DNA of 64,000 nucleotides, taken from assembly GCF_050030965.1 (NCBI RefSeq), contig NZ_CP188297.1:1674001-1738000 (forward strand), given 5' to 3'. The DNA is from Glutamicibacter sp002979865 (GTDB taxonomy: Bacteria > Actinomycetota > Actinomycetes > Actinomycetales > Micrococcaceae). Below the pieces are notes generated by a model. The model was not told where the DNA came from and ran no database searches. It was given only the letters and a program-made list of their open reading frames with translations. Position 1 is the first letter of the stretch; each line of letters starts with the position of its first letter. The translations under genes were made by a program, and so were the position numbers. Below, piece by piece: positions 15,203-24,032 of the stretch.

Positions 15203-16561
15203 ATGACCGAGACCCTGAACGAGGTATCCAGCCTGCTGGATAACGCGCTGGTTGACAGCCCGGAAACCGGAGAGTTCCGCGCCAACCGAAATATCTTCAC
15301 CGACGAAGAGATTTTCGAGATGGAAATGAAGCACATCTGGGAAGGCAACTGGGTGTACCTGGCCCACGAGTCCCAGATCCCGAACATCGGCGACTACTAC
15401 ACCACCAACATCGGCCGCCAGCCCATCATCATCTCGCGCAACAAGCAGGGCGAACTCAATGCGCTGATCAACGCCTGCAGCCACCGCGGAGCCATGCTCT
15501 GCCGGCGCAAGACCGATAACCGCACCACCTTCACCTGCCCGTTCCATGGCTGGACCTTCAACAACTCCGGCAAGCTGCTCAAGGTCAAGGATTCGCGGGG
15601 AGCTGGCTACCCGGAGCAGTTCAACAAGGACGGCTCCCACGATTTGACCAAGGTTGCCCGTTTCGAGAACTACCGCGGTTTCCTCTTCGGCTCGCTGAAC
15701 GCCGATGTCCTGCCGCTGGAAGAGCACCTGGGCGAGGCCACGAAGATCATCGACATGATGGTTGACCAGTCCGAAGAAGGCCTGGAAGTGCTGCGCGGCG
15801 CCTCGACCTACACCTATGACGGCAACTGGAAGCTGCAGGCGGAGAACGGCGCCGACGGCTACCACGTCTCGGCCACCCACTGGAACTACGCCGCCACCCA
15901 GGCCCGCCGCGCCAACGGCGAATCCTCCAACGACACCAAGACCATGGACGCCGGCGGCTGGGACAAGCAGAAGGGCGGCTACTACTCCTTCGAGCACGGC
16001 CACCTGCTGCTGTGGACCGAATGGCTGGACCCGGCCAACCGCCCGCTGGCCGAGAAGCGCGACGAGCTGGTCACCAAGTTCGGCGAAGCCAAGGCCGACT
16101 GGATGATCGGCATTTCGCGCAACCTGTGCCTGTACCCGAACGTGTACCTGATGGACCAGTTCGGCTCGCAGATCCGCGTCTTCCGGCCGATCTCCGTGGA
16201 CAAGACCGAGGTGACCATCTACTGCTTCGCCCCGGTGGGCGAATCGGACACCGCGCGCGCGGCCCGCATCCGCCAGTACGAGGACTTCTTCAACGCCTCG
16301 GGCATGGCCACCCCGGATGACCTGGAAGAATTCCGCTCCTGCCAGAAGACCTACCTGGCCACCTCGGCGCAGTGGAATGACCTCTCGCGCGGCCAGGCCC
16401 ACCAGATCACCGGCCCGGATGAGAACGCGGACAAGGTGGGCCTGAAGCCCATCTCCTCCGGAGCGCGCACCGAGGACGAGGGCTTGTACCCGATCCAGCA
16501 CGGCTACTGGCTGCAGACCATGCGCCAAGCCGTGGATAACGAACGCGAAGCACAGAACTAA
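15203..16561 (+). CDS. benA: Benzoate 1,2-dioxygenase, large (alpha) subunit
   Basis: This 452-residue protein is the catalytic subunit of the ring-hydroxylating dioxygenase that turns benzoate into 1,2-dihydroxycyclohexa-3,5-diene-1-carboxylate. The Rieske cluster ligands are in NACSHRGAMLCRR and TCPFHGWTFN. The mononuclear iron site is in the segment ENGADGYHVSATHWNY, which carries the Asp-x2-His-x4-5-His pattern. Length matches BenA. An ATG at 15182 is open, but the ATG at 15203 (MTETLNEV) is chosen because GGAG at 15188-15191 precedes it and the product then has the usual N-terminus. benB follows after 19 bases. Confidence 0.95.
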   Translation: MTETLNEVSSLLDNALVDSPETGEFRANRNIFTDEEIFEMEMKHIWEGNWVYLAHESQIPNIGDYYTTNIGRQPIIISRNKQGELNALINACSHRGAMLCRRKTDNRTTFTCPFHGWTFNNSGKLLKVKDSRGAGYPEQFNKDGSHDLTKVARFENYRGFLFGSLNADVLPLEEHLGEATKIIDMMVDQSEEGLEVLRGASTYTYDGNWKLQAENGADGYHVSATHWNYAATQARRANGESSNDTKTMDAGGWDKQKGGYYSFEHGHLLLWTEWLDPANRPLAEKRDELVTKFGEAKADWMIGISRNLCLYPNVYLMDQFGSQIRVFRPISVDKTEVTIYCFAPVGESDTARAARIRQYEDFFNASGMATPDDLEEFRSCQKTYLATSAQWNDLSRGQAHQITGPDENADKVGLKPISSGARTEDEGLYPIQHGYWLQTMRQAVDNEREAQN

Positions 16562-16580
16562 GGCCGAAGGGACAAGACAG

Positions 16581-17111
16581 ATGAGCACCATCGCACTGAC
16601 CGAGGCGCCGACTTCCAACGGCGCAGTCACCACCGCGGATATCGCGCAGTTCCTCTACCAGGAAGCCCGCTTCCTCGATGACCGGGACTTCGACCGCTGG
16701 CTGGACTGCTACCACCCGGAAGCCACCTTCTGGATGCCGGCCTGGGCCGATGACGAGCAGCTGACCGAAGACCCGCAGCGCGAGATCTCGCTGATCTACT
16801 ACGCTAACCGCGGCGGCCTGGAAGACCGCGTCTTCCGCATCAAGACCGACCGCTCCTCGGCCACCTCGCTGCCCGAGCCGCGCACCGGGCACAACATCAC
16901 CAACGTGGAGATCGTTGCAGTGGACGGCGACAAGGTGGACATCCGCTTCAACTGGTTCACCCTGTACTACCGCTACCAGAACGTGGACACCTACTTCGGC
17001 ACCTCGTTCTACACGATCGACTACTCCGGCACTGCGCCGGTGATCACCGCGAAGAAGGTCGTCCTGAAGAACGACTACATCCACCACGTCGTGGACATCT
17101 ACCACATCTAA
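16581..17111 (+). CDS. benB: Benzoate 1,2-dioxygenase, small (beta) subunit
   Basis: The 176-residue protein is the structural beta subunit that assembles with BenA into an alpha3-beta3 hexamer. It has the SnoaL/NTF2-like fold pattern FLYQEARFLDDRDFDRWLDCYHPEATFWMPAWADD, and the late RTGHNITNVEIVAVDGDKVDIRFNW typical of the family. It carries no cofactor. An AAGGGA site lies about ten bases before the ATG. It is placed between benA and benC as in other ben operons. Confidence 0.95.
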   Translation: MSTIALTEAPTSNGAVTTADIAQFLYQEARFLDDRDFDRWLDCYHPEATFWMPAWADDEQLTEDPQREISLIYYANRGGLEDRVFRIKTDRSSATSLPEPRTGHNITNVEIVAVDGDKVDIRFNWFTLYYRYQNVDTYFGTSFYTIDYSGTAPVITAKKVVLKNDYIHHVVDIYHI

Positions 17112-17189
17112 GCGACACCCATTGGGCGGCGGGGCCAGTGCAGGCCCCGCCGAATCGCCCATCCCCGAATCCTGTGAAATGAGCATGCC

Positions 17190-18725
17190 ATGTCCCACCA
17201 GGTAGCCCTCGCCTTTGAAGACGGAATCACCCGCTTCATCAAGGTCGGCGCGAACGAAACCGTCGCCGATGCCTCCTACAAAGCCCGCATCAACATCCCG
17301 CTGGACTGCCGCGACGGCGCCTGCGGCACCTGCAAGGCCTTCTGCGAGTCGGGCAAGTACGACGGCGGCGACTACATCGAAGAAGCCTTGACCGACGACG
17401 AGGCAGAGGCCGGATACTGCCTGCCCTGCCAGATGGTCCCCGAATCCGACCTCGTGCTGCAGATCCCGACCACCTCGGATGTCGCCAAGACCTCGGCCGC
17501 CTCCTTCGAATCCACGCTGAGCGAGATCCGCCGCATCTCCGAAACCACCTACGCCTTCAGCCTCGAGGTGGACAAGCGCGAAGACCTCTCCTTCCTGCCC
17601 GGCCAGTACGTGAACATCGAGGTGCCCGGCTCCGGCGGGCAGACCCGTTCCTACTCCTTCAGCTCGGGCCCGGAAGTGGACATCGTCTCCTTCCTGATCC
17701 GCATCACCGATGGCGGTCTGATGTCCACCTACATGCGCGATACCGCGCAGGTGGGCGACCGCATCACCTTCACCGGCCCGATGGGCAGCTTCTTCCTGCG
17801 CGAACCCAAGCGCCAATCGCTGCTGCTCGCCGGCGGCACCGGCCTGGCCCCGCTGCTGGCCATCCTGGAGAAGCTGGCCGGCATGGACAACCCGCACCCG
17901 GTGCACCTGATCTACGGCGTGAACACCGACATCGACCTGGTCGAACTCGATGTGCTGCAGGACTACACCCAGCGCATCGCGGGCTTCAGCTTCGACACCG
18001 TGGTGGGTGACCCTGACAGCGCTTCACAGAAGAAGGGCTACGTCACCAACCACTTCGAGCCGCAGCACCTGGCCGAGGGCGACGTGGATATCTACCTTTG
18101 CGGCCCGCCTCCGATGGTGGAGGGCGTGCGCCGCCACCTGGAAGCCGAAGGCCTCAAGCCGCAGAATTTCTACTACGAGAAGTTCGCGCTGGCCGTCGTT
18201 CCGGACGCCGAGCCTGCCGCCCCGGCTGCCGAGGCGCCCGCCGCGCAAGCCGCCGCCGACCAGGGCTACGAAATCGGCGAGGAGCACGCCAGCTTCGAGG
18301 CCCAGTTCGATGCGCGCATGGCCTTGGAACTGGCCGTCGTCGAGCTGACCATGGGCAAGCTGGCCGAGGGCCAGCTGGGCGAATTCAAGGTCCTGGCCGA
18401 ACTGGCCGGCAAGACCCTGGATGGCGAGAAGTTCATCAACGCCGAGGAATTCACCGTCACCAATGACGCCTTCCACGAATTCCTGTTCAAGGCCGTGGGC
18501 AACGAGCACCTGCTGCAGGCCTACCGCCGCCTGGACGTGCCTGCGCTGATGGCCGCCGTGCTGCGCCAGGAGCACTGGATCGACGGGGCCGTCGACGCCG
18601 ACCACCTGGGCATTGTCGCCGCTTTCGAAAAGCAGGACATCGCCGCTGCCCGCGCGGCGATCACCGCGCACAACCAGCACGCCAAGGCCACCATGGCCGC
18701 CGCTTCCAAGGCAGCGGCCCAGTGA
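17190..18725 (+). CDS. benC: Benzoate dioxygenase reductase fused to a C-terminal FCD-like domain
   Basis: This 511-residue protein is much longer than proteobacterial BenC (about 335-340). Residues 1-95 are a plant-type 2Fe-2S ferredoxin (CRDGACGTCKAFC and a later Cys in GYCLPCQ). Residues about 105-205 bind FAD (RSYSFSS) and about 210-330 bind NAD (LLLAGGTGLAPLLAILE, YLCGPPPMVE). After an Ala/Pro linker (335-360), residues about 372-505 resemble the FCD effector domain of GntR regulators: a helical pattern with Asn425 and His429 (TNDAFHEFL), His472 (DADHLGIVAAFEKQD) and His494 (ITAHNQ), matching the usual Asp/Asn-His-His-His metal site. No winged helix is present. The role of this tail is unknown. 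Confidence 0.93.
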   Translation: MSHQVALAFEDGITRFIKVGANETVADASYKARINIPLDCRDGACGTCKAFCESGKYDGGDYIEEALTDDEAEAGYCLPCQMVPESDLVLQIPTTSDVAKTSAASFESTLSEIRRISETTYAFSLEVDKREDLSFLPGQYVNIEVPGSGGQTRSYSFSSGPEVDIVSFLIRITDGGLMSTYMRDTAQVGDRITFTGPMGSFFLREPKRQSLLLAGGTGLAPLLAILEKLAGMDNPHPVHLIYGVNTDIDLVELDVLQDYTQRIAGFSFDTVVGDPDSASQKKGYVTNHFEPQHLAEGDVDIYLCGPPPMVEGVRRHLEAEGLKPQNFYYEKFALAVVPDAEPAAPAAEAPAAQAAADQGYEIGEEHASFEAQFDARMALELAVVELTMGKLAEGQLGEFKVLAELAGKTLDGEKFINAEEFTVTNDAFHEFLFKAVGNEHLLQAYRRLDVPALMAAVLRQEHWIDGAVDADHLGIVAAFEKQDIAAARAAITAHNQHAKATMAAASKAAAQ

Positions 18726-19528
18726 GCGCCGGGCTGCCCGAGTCCTTCCATCCGGGCCGCTTTGCCGGCAAGGTCGTCATGGTCACCGGCGCCGCCCAGG
18801 GCATCGGCTGGTCCGTGGCCCGGCGCATCGCCGCCGAGGGCGGGGAAATGGTGCTCGTGGACCGCGCGGCGCTGATCCACGAGGTGGCCGGGGCTCTGCG
18901 CGCCGACGGCGCCACCGCGTTGAGCGTGACCGCCGACCTGGAAACCTACGAGGGCGCGCTGGCTGCGGTCACCGCCGCGAAGGACCAGTTCGGACGCATC
19001 GATGTGCTGGTCAACAACGTGGGCGGAACCATTTGGGCCAAGCCCTACGAGCACTACGCGCCCGAGGAGATCGAAAAGGAAATCCGGCGATCGCTGTTCC
19101 CGACCTTGTGGATGTGCCGTGCGGTCTTCGAGGAAATGGTCCAGGCCCGATCCGGAACCATCGTGAACGTCTCCTCGGTCGCCACCCGCGGCATGAACCG
19201 CGTCCCGTACGCGGCGGCCAAGGGCGGGGTCAAGGCCATCACCTCGGCGCTGGCCATGGAGGGCGCCGAGTTGGGCATCCGCGTGGTCGCCACCGCGCCT
19301 GGCGGCACCGAAGCCCCTGAGCGGGTAGTCAAGCGCGGGCCGGCGCCCACCGGCGAGCAGGAAAAGGCCTGGTACCAGGCCATCGTGGACCAGACCGTGG
19401 ACTCCACCTTGCTCAAGCGCTACGGCACCTTGGACGAGCAGTCGGCGCCCATCGTGTTCCTGGCCTCGGATGAGGCCTCCTACATCACCGGTTCCACCCT
19501 CGCGGTGGCCGGAGGAGACCTCGGCTAG
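18722..19528 (+). CDS. benD: Benzoate diol dehydrogenase
   Basis: The 268-residue short-chain dehydrogenase oxidises and decarboxylates the BenABC diol to catechol with NAD. TGAAQGIG at the N-terminus, NNVGG, and the catalytic VSSVATRGMNRVPYAAAKGGV (Ser, Tyr, Lys) are visible. It starts with GTG at 18722, overlapping the benC stop by four bases, so translation is coupled. It links the ben operon to the catechol pathway encoded 8 kb away (cat genes). Confidence 0.93.
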   Translation: MSAGLPESFHPGRFAGKVVMVTGAAQGIGWSVARRIAAEGGEMVLVDRAALIHEVAGALRADGATALSVTADLETYEGALAAVTAAKDQFGRIDVLVNNVGGTIWAKPYEHYAPEEIEKEIRRSLFPTLWMCRAVFEEMVQARSGTIVNVSSVATRGMNRVPYAAAKGGVKAITSALAMEGAELGIRVVATAPGGTEAPERVVKRGPAPTGEQEKAWYQAIVDQTVDSTLLKRYGTLDEQSAPIVFLASDEASYITGSTLAVAGGDLG

Positions 19529-19558
19529 CGGCAGTCCCGGCACCACAAACGCACCACC

Positions 19559-19598
19559 ATGGAACAAACGGCTCGTGATCACGGGCCGTTTGTTCCAT
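19559..19598 (+). terminator. Hairpin between benD and benK
   Basis: A perfect 14-bp stem (ATGGAACAAACGGC at 19559-19572 with its complement at 19585-19598) encloses a 12-base loop that itself contains CGTGATCACG. There is no T tract. It probably lowers read-through into benK or protects the benABCD mRNA. Confidence 0.55.
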
Positions 19599-19691
19599 CC
19601 AGCACCATCCCGGCCGTGCTTCCAGCGCCGGGCACGTATTTTCCGGGGAACAACGAGGTTCCCCGGTCACCGCAAACGAACGGAAAAACAC

Positions 19692-21041
19692 GTGAATACC
19701 AGCCCAATGACATCCAGCACTGCCGCCAATGGCGCCGTGCGCTGGGTGGTGGTGATCGCCGCCATCGCCCTGATCTTCGACGGCTACGACCTGGTGGTTT
19801 TCGGAACCATCGTCTCCACACTGCTGGCGGACCCCAGCCAGCTCGGCCAGCTCGATGAAGCCGCCGCCGGATTGCTGGGCAGCTACGCGCTGCTCGGCGT
19901 GATGGTCGGTGCGCTGTCCACCGGCGCGATCGGCGACTACATCGGCCGGCGCAAGGCGATGATCACCGGCATCATCTGGTTCTCCGTCGGCATGGGCCTG
20001 ACCGCGCTGGCCCCCGACACCCTGTGGTTCGGCATCCTGCGCTTCCTCACCGGCATGGGCGTGGGTGCGATCGTGGCCACCGCTGGCGCGGTGGTGGCCG
20101 AGTTCGCCCCGAAGAACCGCCGCAACTACTACAACGCGATCGTCTACTCGGGCGTGCCGGCCGGAGGCGTGCTCGCCTCGCTGCTGGCCATGGTGCTCAG
20201 CGACGTGATCGGCTGGCGCGGGCTGTTCCTCATCGGCGCGCTGCCGCTGCTGTTCCTGCTGCCGATGGCCTGGTTCAAGCTGCCCGAATCCCCGCAGTGG
20301 CTGCTCTCCCGCGGCCGCGTGGCTGAAGCCCGCGAGGTGGCTGCGCGCACCGGAATGCTGCTGGAACTTCCCAGCGACGCCGATGCCGGGCAGCTGAAGG
20401 CCGAACGTGTGGGCTTCGCCGCGCTGGCCACCAGGCGCTACGCGCTGCCTACCGCACTGCTGGGCATGATGAGCTTCGCCGGACTGCTGCTGACCTATGG
20501 GCTGAACACCTGGATGCCGGAAATCATGCAGCAGGCAGGCTACGGCAAGTCCCATTCGCTGCTCTTCTTGCTGGTGCTGAACCTCGCCGCGGTCTTCGGC
20601 GGGCTGCTGGCTTCGGTGGCCGCCGACCGGGTCGGCCCCAAGCAGGTCGTGGCGCTGACCTTCTTCCTGGCCGCGCTGGCAATGGTGCTGCTGACCCTCA
20701 AGCTCCCGCTGGGCTTGCTGCTGTCCCTGGTGGCAGTGGCAGGTGTGGGAACCATCGGCACGCAGGTGCTGATCTACGGATTTGTGTCGAACTACTACCA
20801 CAGTGCCGCCCGCGGGGCCGGGGTGGCCTGGTGCGCCGGATTCGGCAGGCTGGGCGGGATCTTCGGCCCGCTGCTGGGCGGACTGCTGCTTTCGGCGGGA
20901 GTTTCCCCGGGAACCGCATTCTATGTCTTCGCCGCAGTTGCTATCGTTGGAACGCTGGTCACCACCTGCGTCCCGATGACCCGTTCGGACGCGCAGCGCA
21001 GCGCGCAAGAAGAGCTGGCTGCCGCGGGAGCAGGGAAGTAG
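19692..21041 (+). CDS. benK: Benzoate MFS transporter, aromatic acid:H+ symporter family
   Basis: The 449-residue membrane protein has the AAHS-family signature FDGYDLVVFGTIV in TM1, GAIGDYIGRRKAM between TM2 and TM3, and LPESPQWLLSRGR after TM6, as in BenK and PcaK. About twelve hydrophobic segments are present. The GTG at 19692 is chosen, with GGAAA a few bases upstream; an in-frame ATG at 19707 is the alternative. Longer readings overlap benD and the hairpin. Position after benABCD supports benzoate uptake. Confidence 0.88.
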   Translation: MNTSPMTSSTAANGAVRWVVVIAAIALIFDGYDLVVFGTIVSTLLADPSQLGQLDEAAAGLLGSYALLGVMVGALSTGAIGDYIGRRKAMITGIIWFSVGMGLTALAPDTLWFGILRFLTGMGVGAIVATAGAVVAEFAPKNRRNYYNAIVYSGVPAGGVLASLLAMVLSDVIGWRGLFLIGALPLLFLLPMAWFKLPESPQWLLSRGRVAEAREVAARTGMLLELPSDADAGQLKAERVGFAALATRRYALPTALLGMMSFAGLLLTYGLNTWMPEIMQQAGYGKSHSLLFLLVLNLAAVFGGLLASVAADRVGPKQVVALTFFLAALAMVLLTLKLPLGLLLSLVAVAGVGTIGTQVLIYGFVSNYYHSAARGAGVAWCAGFGRLGGIFGPLLGGLLLSAGVSPGTAFYVFAAVAIVGTLVTTCVPMTRSDAQRSAQEELAAAGAGK

Positions 21042-21080
21042 CAGCACATCGAAACGCAACGCGGCGACGCAGGAAGGCTG

Positions 21081-23774
21081 GTGAACGCCATGCTCAGTGC
21101 CCAGCAGGGCCAGGATGCGCTCATCGGCCTTTCCCGCGAAGTCCAGCAAACTGGCAGTACCCTGGCCGTGCTGAAGGGTCCGCGCGGCAGCGGCAAGAGC
21201 ACGATCATCAAGGCGCTGCTAACCCGGTTGGCCAGCCAATCGGTGCAGCTGGTGACCGCTTCGCGCTGGGAAACCGCGCAGCCCGGAGCCGCCTTGGGCC
21301 CGTTGCTGCAACGCAGCCACGCAGGCTCGGCCGGGGCGCTGGGCGAGGCCTTGCTGGAATACCTGCGCAGGGAGGCGCCGCAACCCCGTGTGCTGGTGCT
21401 GGAAAATGCGCAATGGGTCGATGACCTGAGCTTCCAGGCGCTGCACTACGCCTGGCGCCGCTTGCGCAATGAACCGGTACTCATCGTGCTGGTGATGCGC
21501 GACCAGAACCTGGCCAGGCTTTCACCGGAAACCCGGGAATTCCTGGCCGACAGCCAATTGAAGATCCTGCAGCTTCAAGTGCCCGATCCAACGCATGCGC
21601 GCGAGATTATCTACGCCAGGACGGGGATCGACCTGCCGCCCATGGCCGTCGAGCAGCTGGTGGACTACACCGAGGGCAACCTGCAGGTGGTCATCGAGCT
21701 GGCCCAGGAGAATCCGGAGCACAGCTGGGAGCAGTTCGACCGCTGGCCGCCTGCCCCTCACGCCCTGTCGTTGCACGTCATCGAGCTATTGGAGGGGTTG
21801 GAACCGCGGGCGCGGGCGCTGCTGGAAGCGGCTGCGGTGCTCGGCGCGCAGGCCCGGATCGACAATATCGCCAAGCTGGTGGGCGAGGATGATCCGCTGC
21901 TGCCGATCCAGCAGATTCTCGACTCCTCGCTGGCGCAAACCCACGGCCATAGCGGGAAGGTGCGGCTCGGGTTCGAGAACGCATTGACCCAAATGGCTGT
22001 CTACCATCAGATCCCGCTGAGCACCCGCATCCGGTTGCATGCTTGCGCCGCGGACATCGTCGAGGACCAGGGGGCCAAGCTGGGCCATCGGGCCGATGCG
22101 AGCATCCTGCCCGATGGCCGCTTGTCGATGGAACTGCAAGACTACGCGCGGTCCCAAGGCAAGCGGGGCGAGTGGTCTTCGGCCGCTACCGCGTACTTCA
22201 GGGCCATGCACTTGTCCCCGGAACCGATGCGCCGCGACTCCCTGCTGCTCAACGCAGTGGATGCGATTGTCGCCGCCGGCGAGCTGCCGCGGGCGCAAAC
22301 CTTCGCGCATCAGCTTTCGAGCTTGGAAAGCAGTCCGGAACGGGACGTGCTTTCCGGATACATCTCGATCCTGCAAGGCCGCGCCAACACCGCGCAGCGC
22401 TGGCTGTCCAGTGCCTGGCAGAACGCGGTCCAGCATCAGGACAACGATGTGATGGCCGCGATCGCCCAACGCCAAGTCCTCGACTCGCTGTGCCGTTTGA
22501 AGGGGCAGAAGATCATTGACTGGGCTGAGCAATCGCTGCGCCTTGCCCAGGTGGGCAGCCCGCTGGCCATTGAGAACGCAGCCATCCAAGGGCTCGGCCT
22601 GGCAATGATGGGCCGGGCTGATGAGGGGGAACAGGTCTTGATGGACCTGCTGGCCACCCTTCCGGCGGGAGCACAGCGCCAGCGCGCGGAAATGTCACTG
22701 GGCTGGGTCTACCTCGCGACCGATCGCGTGGAGCTGGCCCGGCACGAGCTCTCCGCAGCCAGCTCCACGGACTTCAGCGATGGTTCCCTGCGCATCTCGC
22801 TGTGGGCCAAAGCCTGGTCGGCGCGCGCTGAATTCCTCATGGGCGACTGGGACCAAGCGCTGGAGACGGTTCGATCCGCGCAGTTCCTGCAGGAGCGTTC
22901 TGAAATCCAGATCCTGCGTCCGCTGATCCAGCTGACCGCGGTGCAGATTCACGCATTGCGCGGCAATTGGGAGCAGGCGGATCTGCACCTACGCAAGTCG
23001 TGGGCACGCACCGGCAGCTATGCCATTATGGAGATGCCTTACCGGATGGCGCGGGCCGAGATTGCCCGGGCGCAGGCAAACCATGAAGAGGTTGTGCGGG
23101 CGCTGGAACCATTGCTTCGGCTGGACCGTACGCAGGGCATCGACCAAGCAGGTTTCTGGACCTGGCAGGATACATACGCCATGGCGCTAATCCGTTGCGA
23201 ACGCCTGGATGAAGCAGAAAAATTCGTACAGCCGTTGCTGGAGAGTGCTCTCGCTTCAGGCCACCAGAGCGGAGCCGCTCGATTCCTGAGCGTGCAAGGC
23301 ACCTTGCTGGCAGCCCGCGGTGATATCGACGCAGCCCGTTTGGCCTTTGAAGATGCCATCCGCCGTTTGGAAGGCATCGGGTCGGTCTACCACCGGGCAA
23401 AAATTGATTTCTACTACGGGCAATGCCTGCGCCGAGCCGGCAAGCGAGCCGAATGCGTTGCGCCGTTGACCCGCGCGCTGGCGATTTTCACGCACTTCGA
23501 TGCATCCGTGTACATCGACCGCTGCACTCGTGAGCTCCAGGCAAGCGGAACCGGGATGCTGCGCAGGGAGAGTGCTGACTGGTCGACGCTGACGGCGCAG
23601 GAACAAGCCGTGGCCAAGCTGGTTTGCGAAGGTGCAAGCAATCGACGTGTCGCTGAAGAGCTGTATATAGGAACCAAGACAGTGCAATACCACCTGACCA
23701 AGATCTACACGAAGCTGGCGGTCTCAAACCGTACTGAGCTTGCTGCGCTGGCGCGTTTCGACCTTGAAGGATAG
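21081..23774 (+). CDS. benR: Large ATP-binding LuxR-type regulator, probable BenR
   Basis: This 897-residue protein has an N-terminal AAA/STAND ATPase with Walker A GPRGSGKST and Walker B VLVLENAQWVDD, a long helical TPR-like middle, and a C-terminal LuxR helix-turn-helix (LTAQEQAVAKLVCEGASNRRVAEEL, then TVQYHLTKIYTKL). This is the LAL/MalT-type architecture. In Corynebacterium a LuxR-type BenR encoded in the ben cluster activates benABCD; position and type fit that role here. The start is GTG at 21081 with AGGAAGG only three bases before it; the ATG at 21090 is possible. It likely senses benzoate or an intermediate and binds upstream of benA. Confidence 0.87.
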   Translation: MNAMLSAQQGQDALIGLSREVQQTGSTLAVLKGPRGSGKSTIIKALLTRLASQSVQLVTASRWETAQPGAALGPLLQRSHAGSAGALGEALLEYLRREAPQPRVLVLENAQWVDDLSFQALHYAWRRLRNEPVLIVLVMRDQNLARLSPETREFLADSQLKILQLQVPDPTHAREIIYARTGIDLPPMAVEQLVDYTEGNLQVVIELAQENPEHSWEQFDRWPPAPHALSLHVIELLEGLEPRARALLEAAAVLGAQARIDNIAKLVGEDDPLLPIQQILDSSLAQTHGHSGKVRLGFENALTQMAVYHQIPLSTRIRLHACAADIVEDQGAKLGHRADASILPDGRLSMELQDYARSQGKRGEWSSAATAYFRAMHLSPEPMRRDSLLLNAVDAIVAAGELPRAQTFAHQLSSLESSPERDVLSGYISILQGRANTAQRWLSSAWQNAVQHQDNDVMAAIAQRQVLDSLCRLKGQKIIDWAEQSLRLAQVGSPLAIENAAIQGLGLAMMGRADEGEQVLMDLLATLPAGAQRQRAEMSLGWVYLATDRVELARHELSAASSTDFSDGSLRISLWAKAWSARAEFLMGDWDQALETVRSAQFLQERSEIQILRPLIQLTAVQIHALRGNWEQADLHLRKSWARTGSYAIMEMPYRMARAEIARAQANHEEVVRALEPLLRLDRTQGIDQAGFWTWQDTYAMALIRCERLDEAEKFVQPLLESALASGHQSGAARFLSVQGTLLAARGDIDAARLAFEDAIRRLEGIGSVYHRAKIDFYYGQCLRRAGKRAECVAPLTRALAIFTHFDASVYIDRCTRELQASGTGMLRRESADWSTLTAQEQAVAKLVCEGASNRRVAEELYIGTKTVQYHLTKIYTKLAVSNRTELAALARFDLEG

Positions 23775-23782
23775 TGCCTTCC

Positions 23783-24009
23783 GACTGAAAAAAATTTTCA
23801 TTCCCGAGGGCAGCAGAACCATGCGGAGTTCGAGTTGACCTACGCGCTGTGACTGTAGATTTTTTTCATTCAGCACGAATCGCTTGAATCGAACGCGGCC
23901 GGGATTCTTGATTCAGGCCGCGTCCAGCATTGCAACCAGACTCAAAGCCGTTGCTCCTGCGAAGTATGGGTGGTGTGGTGGTGCTAGTGACTGAAAAAAT
24001 TTATCGCTC
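23783..24009. repeat. Three short A/T-rich direct repeats beginning GACTG
   Basis: Related stretches of about 21 bases occur at 23783-23803, 23851-23871 and 23989-24009. Each begins GACTG, has a run of A and T, and ends near TTTTCATTC (degenerate in the third copy). They occupy the 258-base gap between benR and the convergent HNH gene, where no other gene is visible. They may be terminator-associated or a remnant of a small element. Confidence 0.4.
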
Positions 24010-24032
24010 GAAATCCAAATCAGGTACTGGCT

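Noticed and set aside
15167..17906. Two long minus-strand frames opposite benA-benC
   Set aside because: Low-complexity Gly/Val/Ala/Asp translations with no motif; they arise from codon bias of the ben genes.
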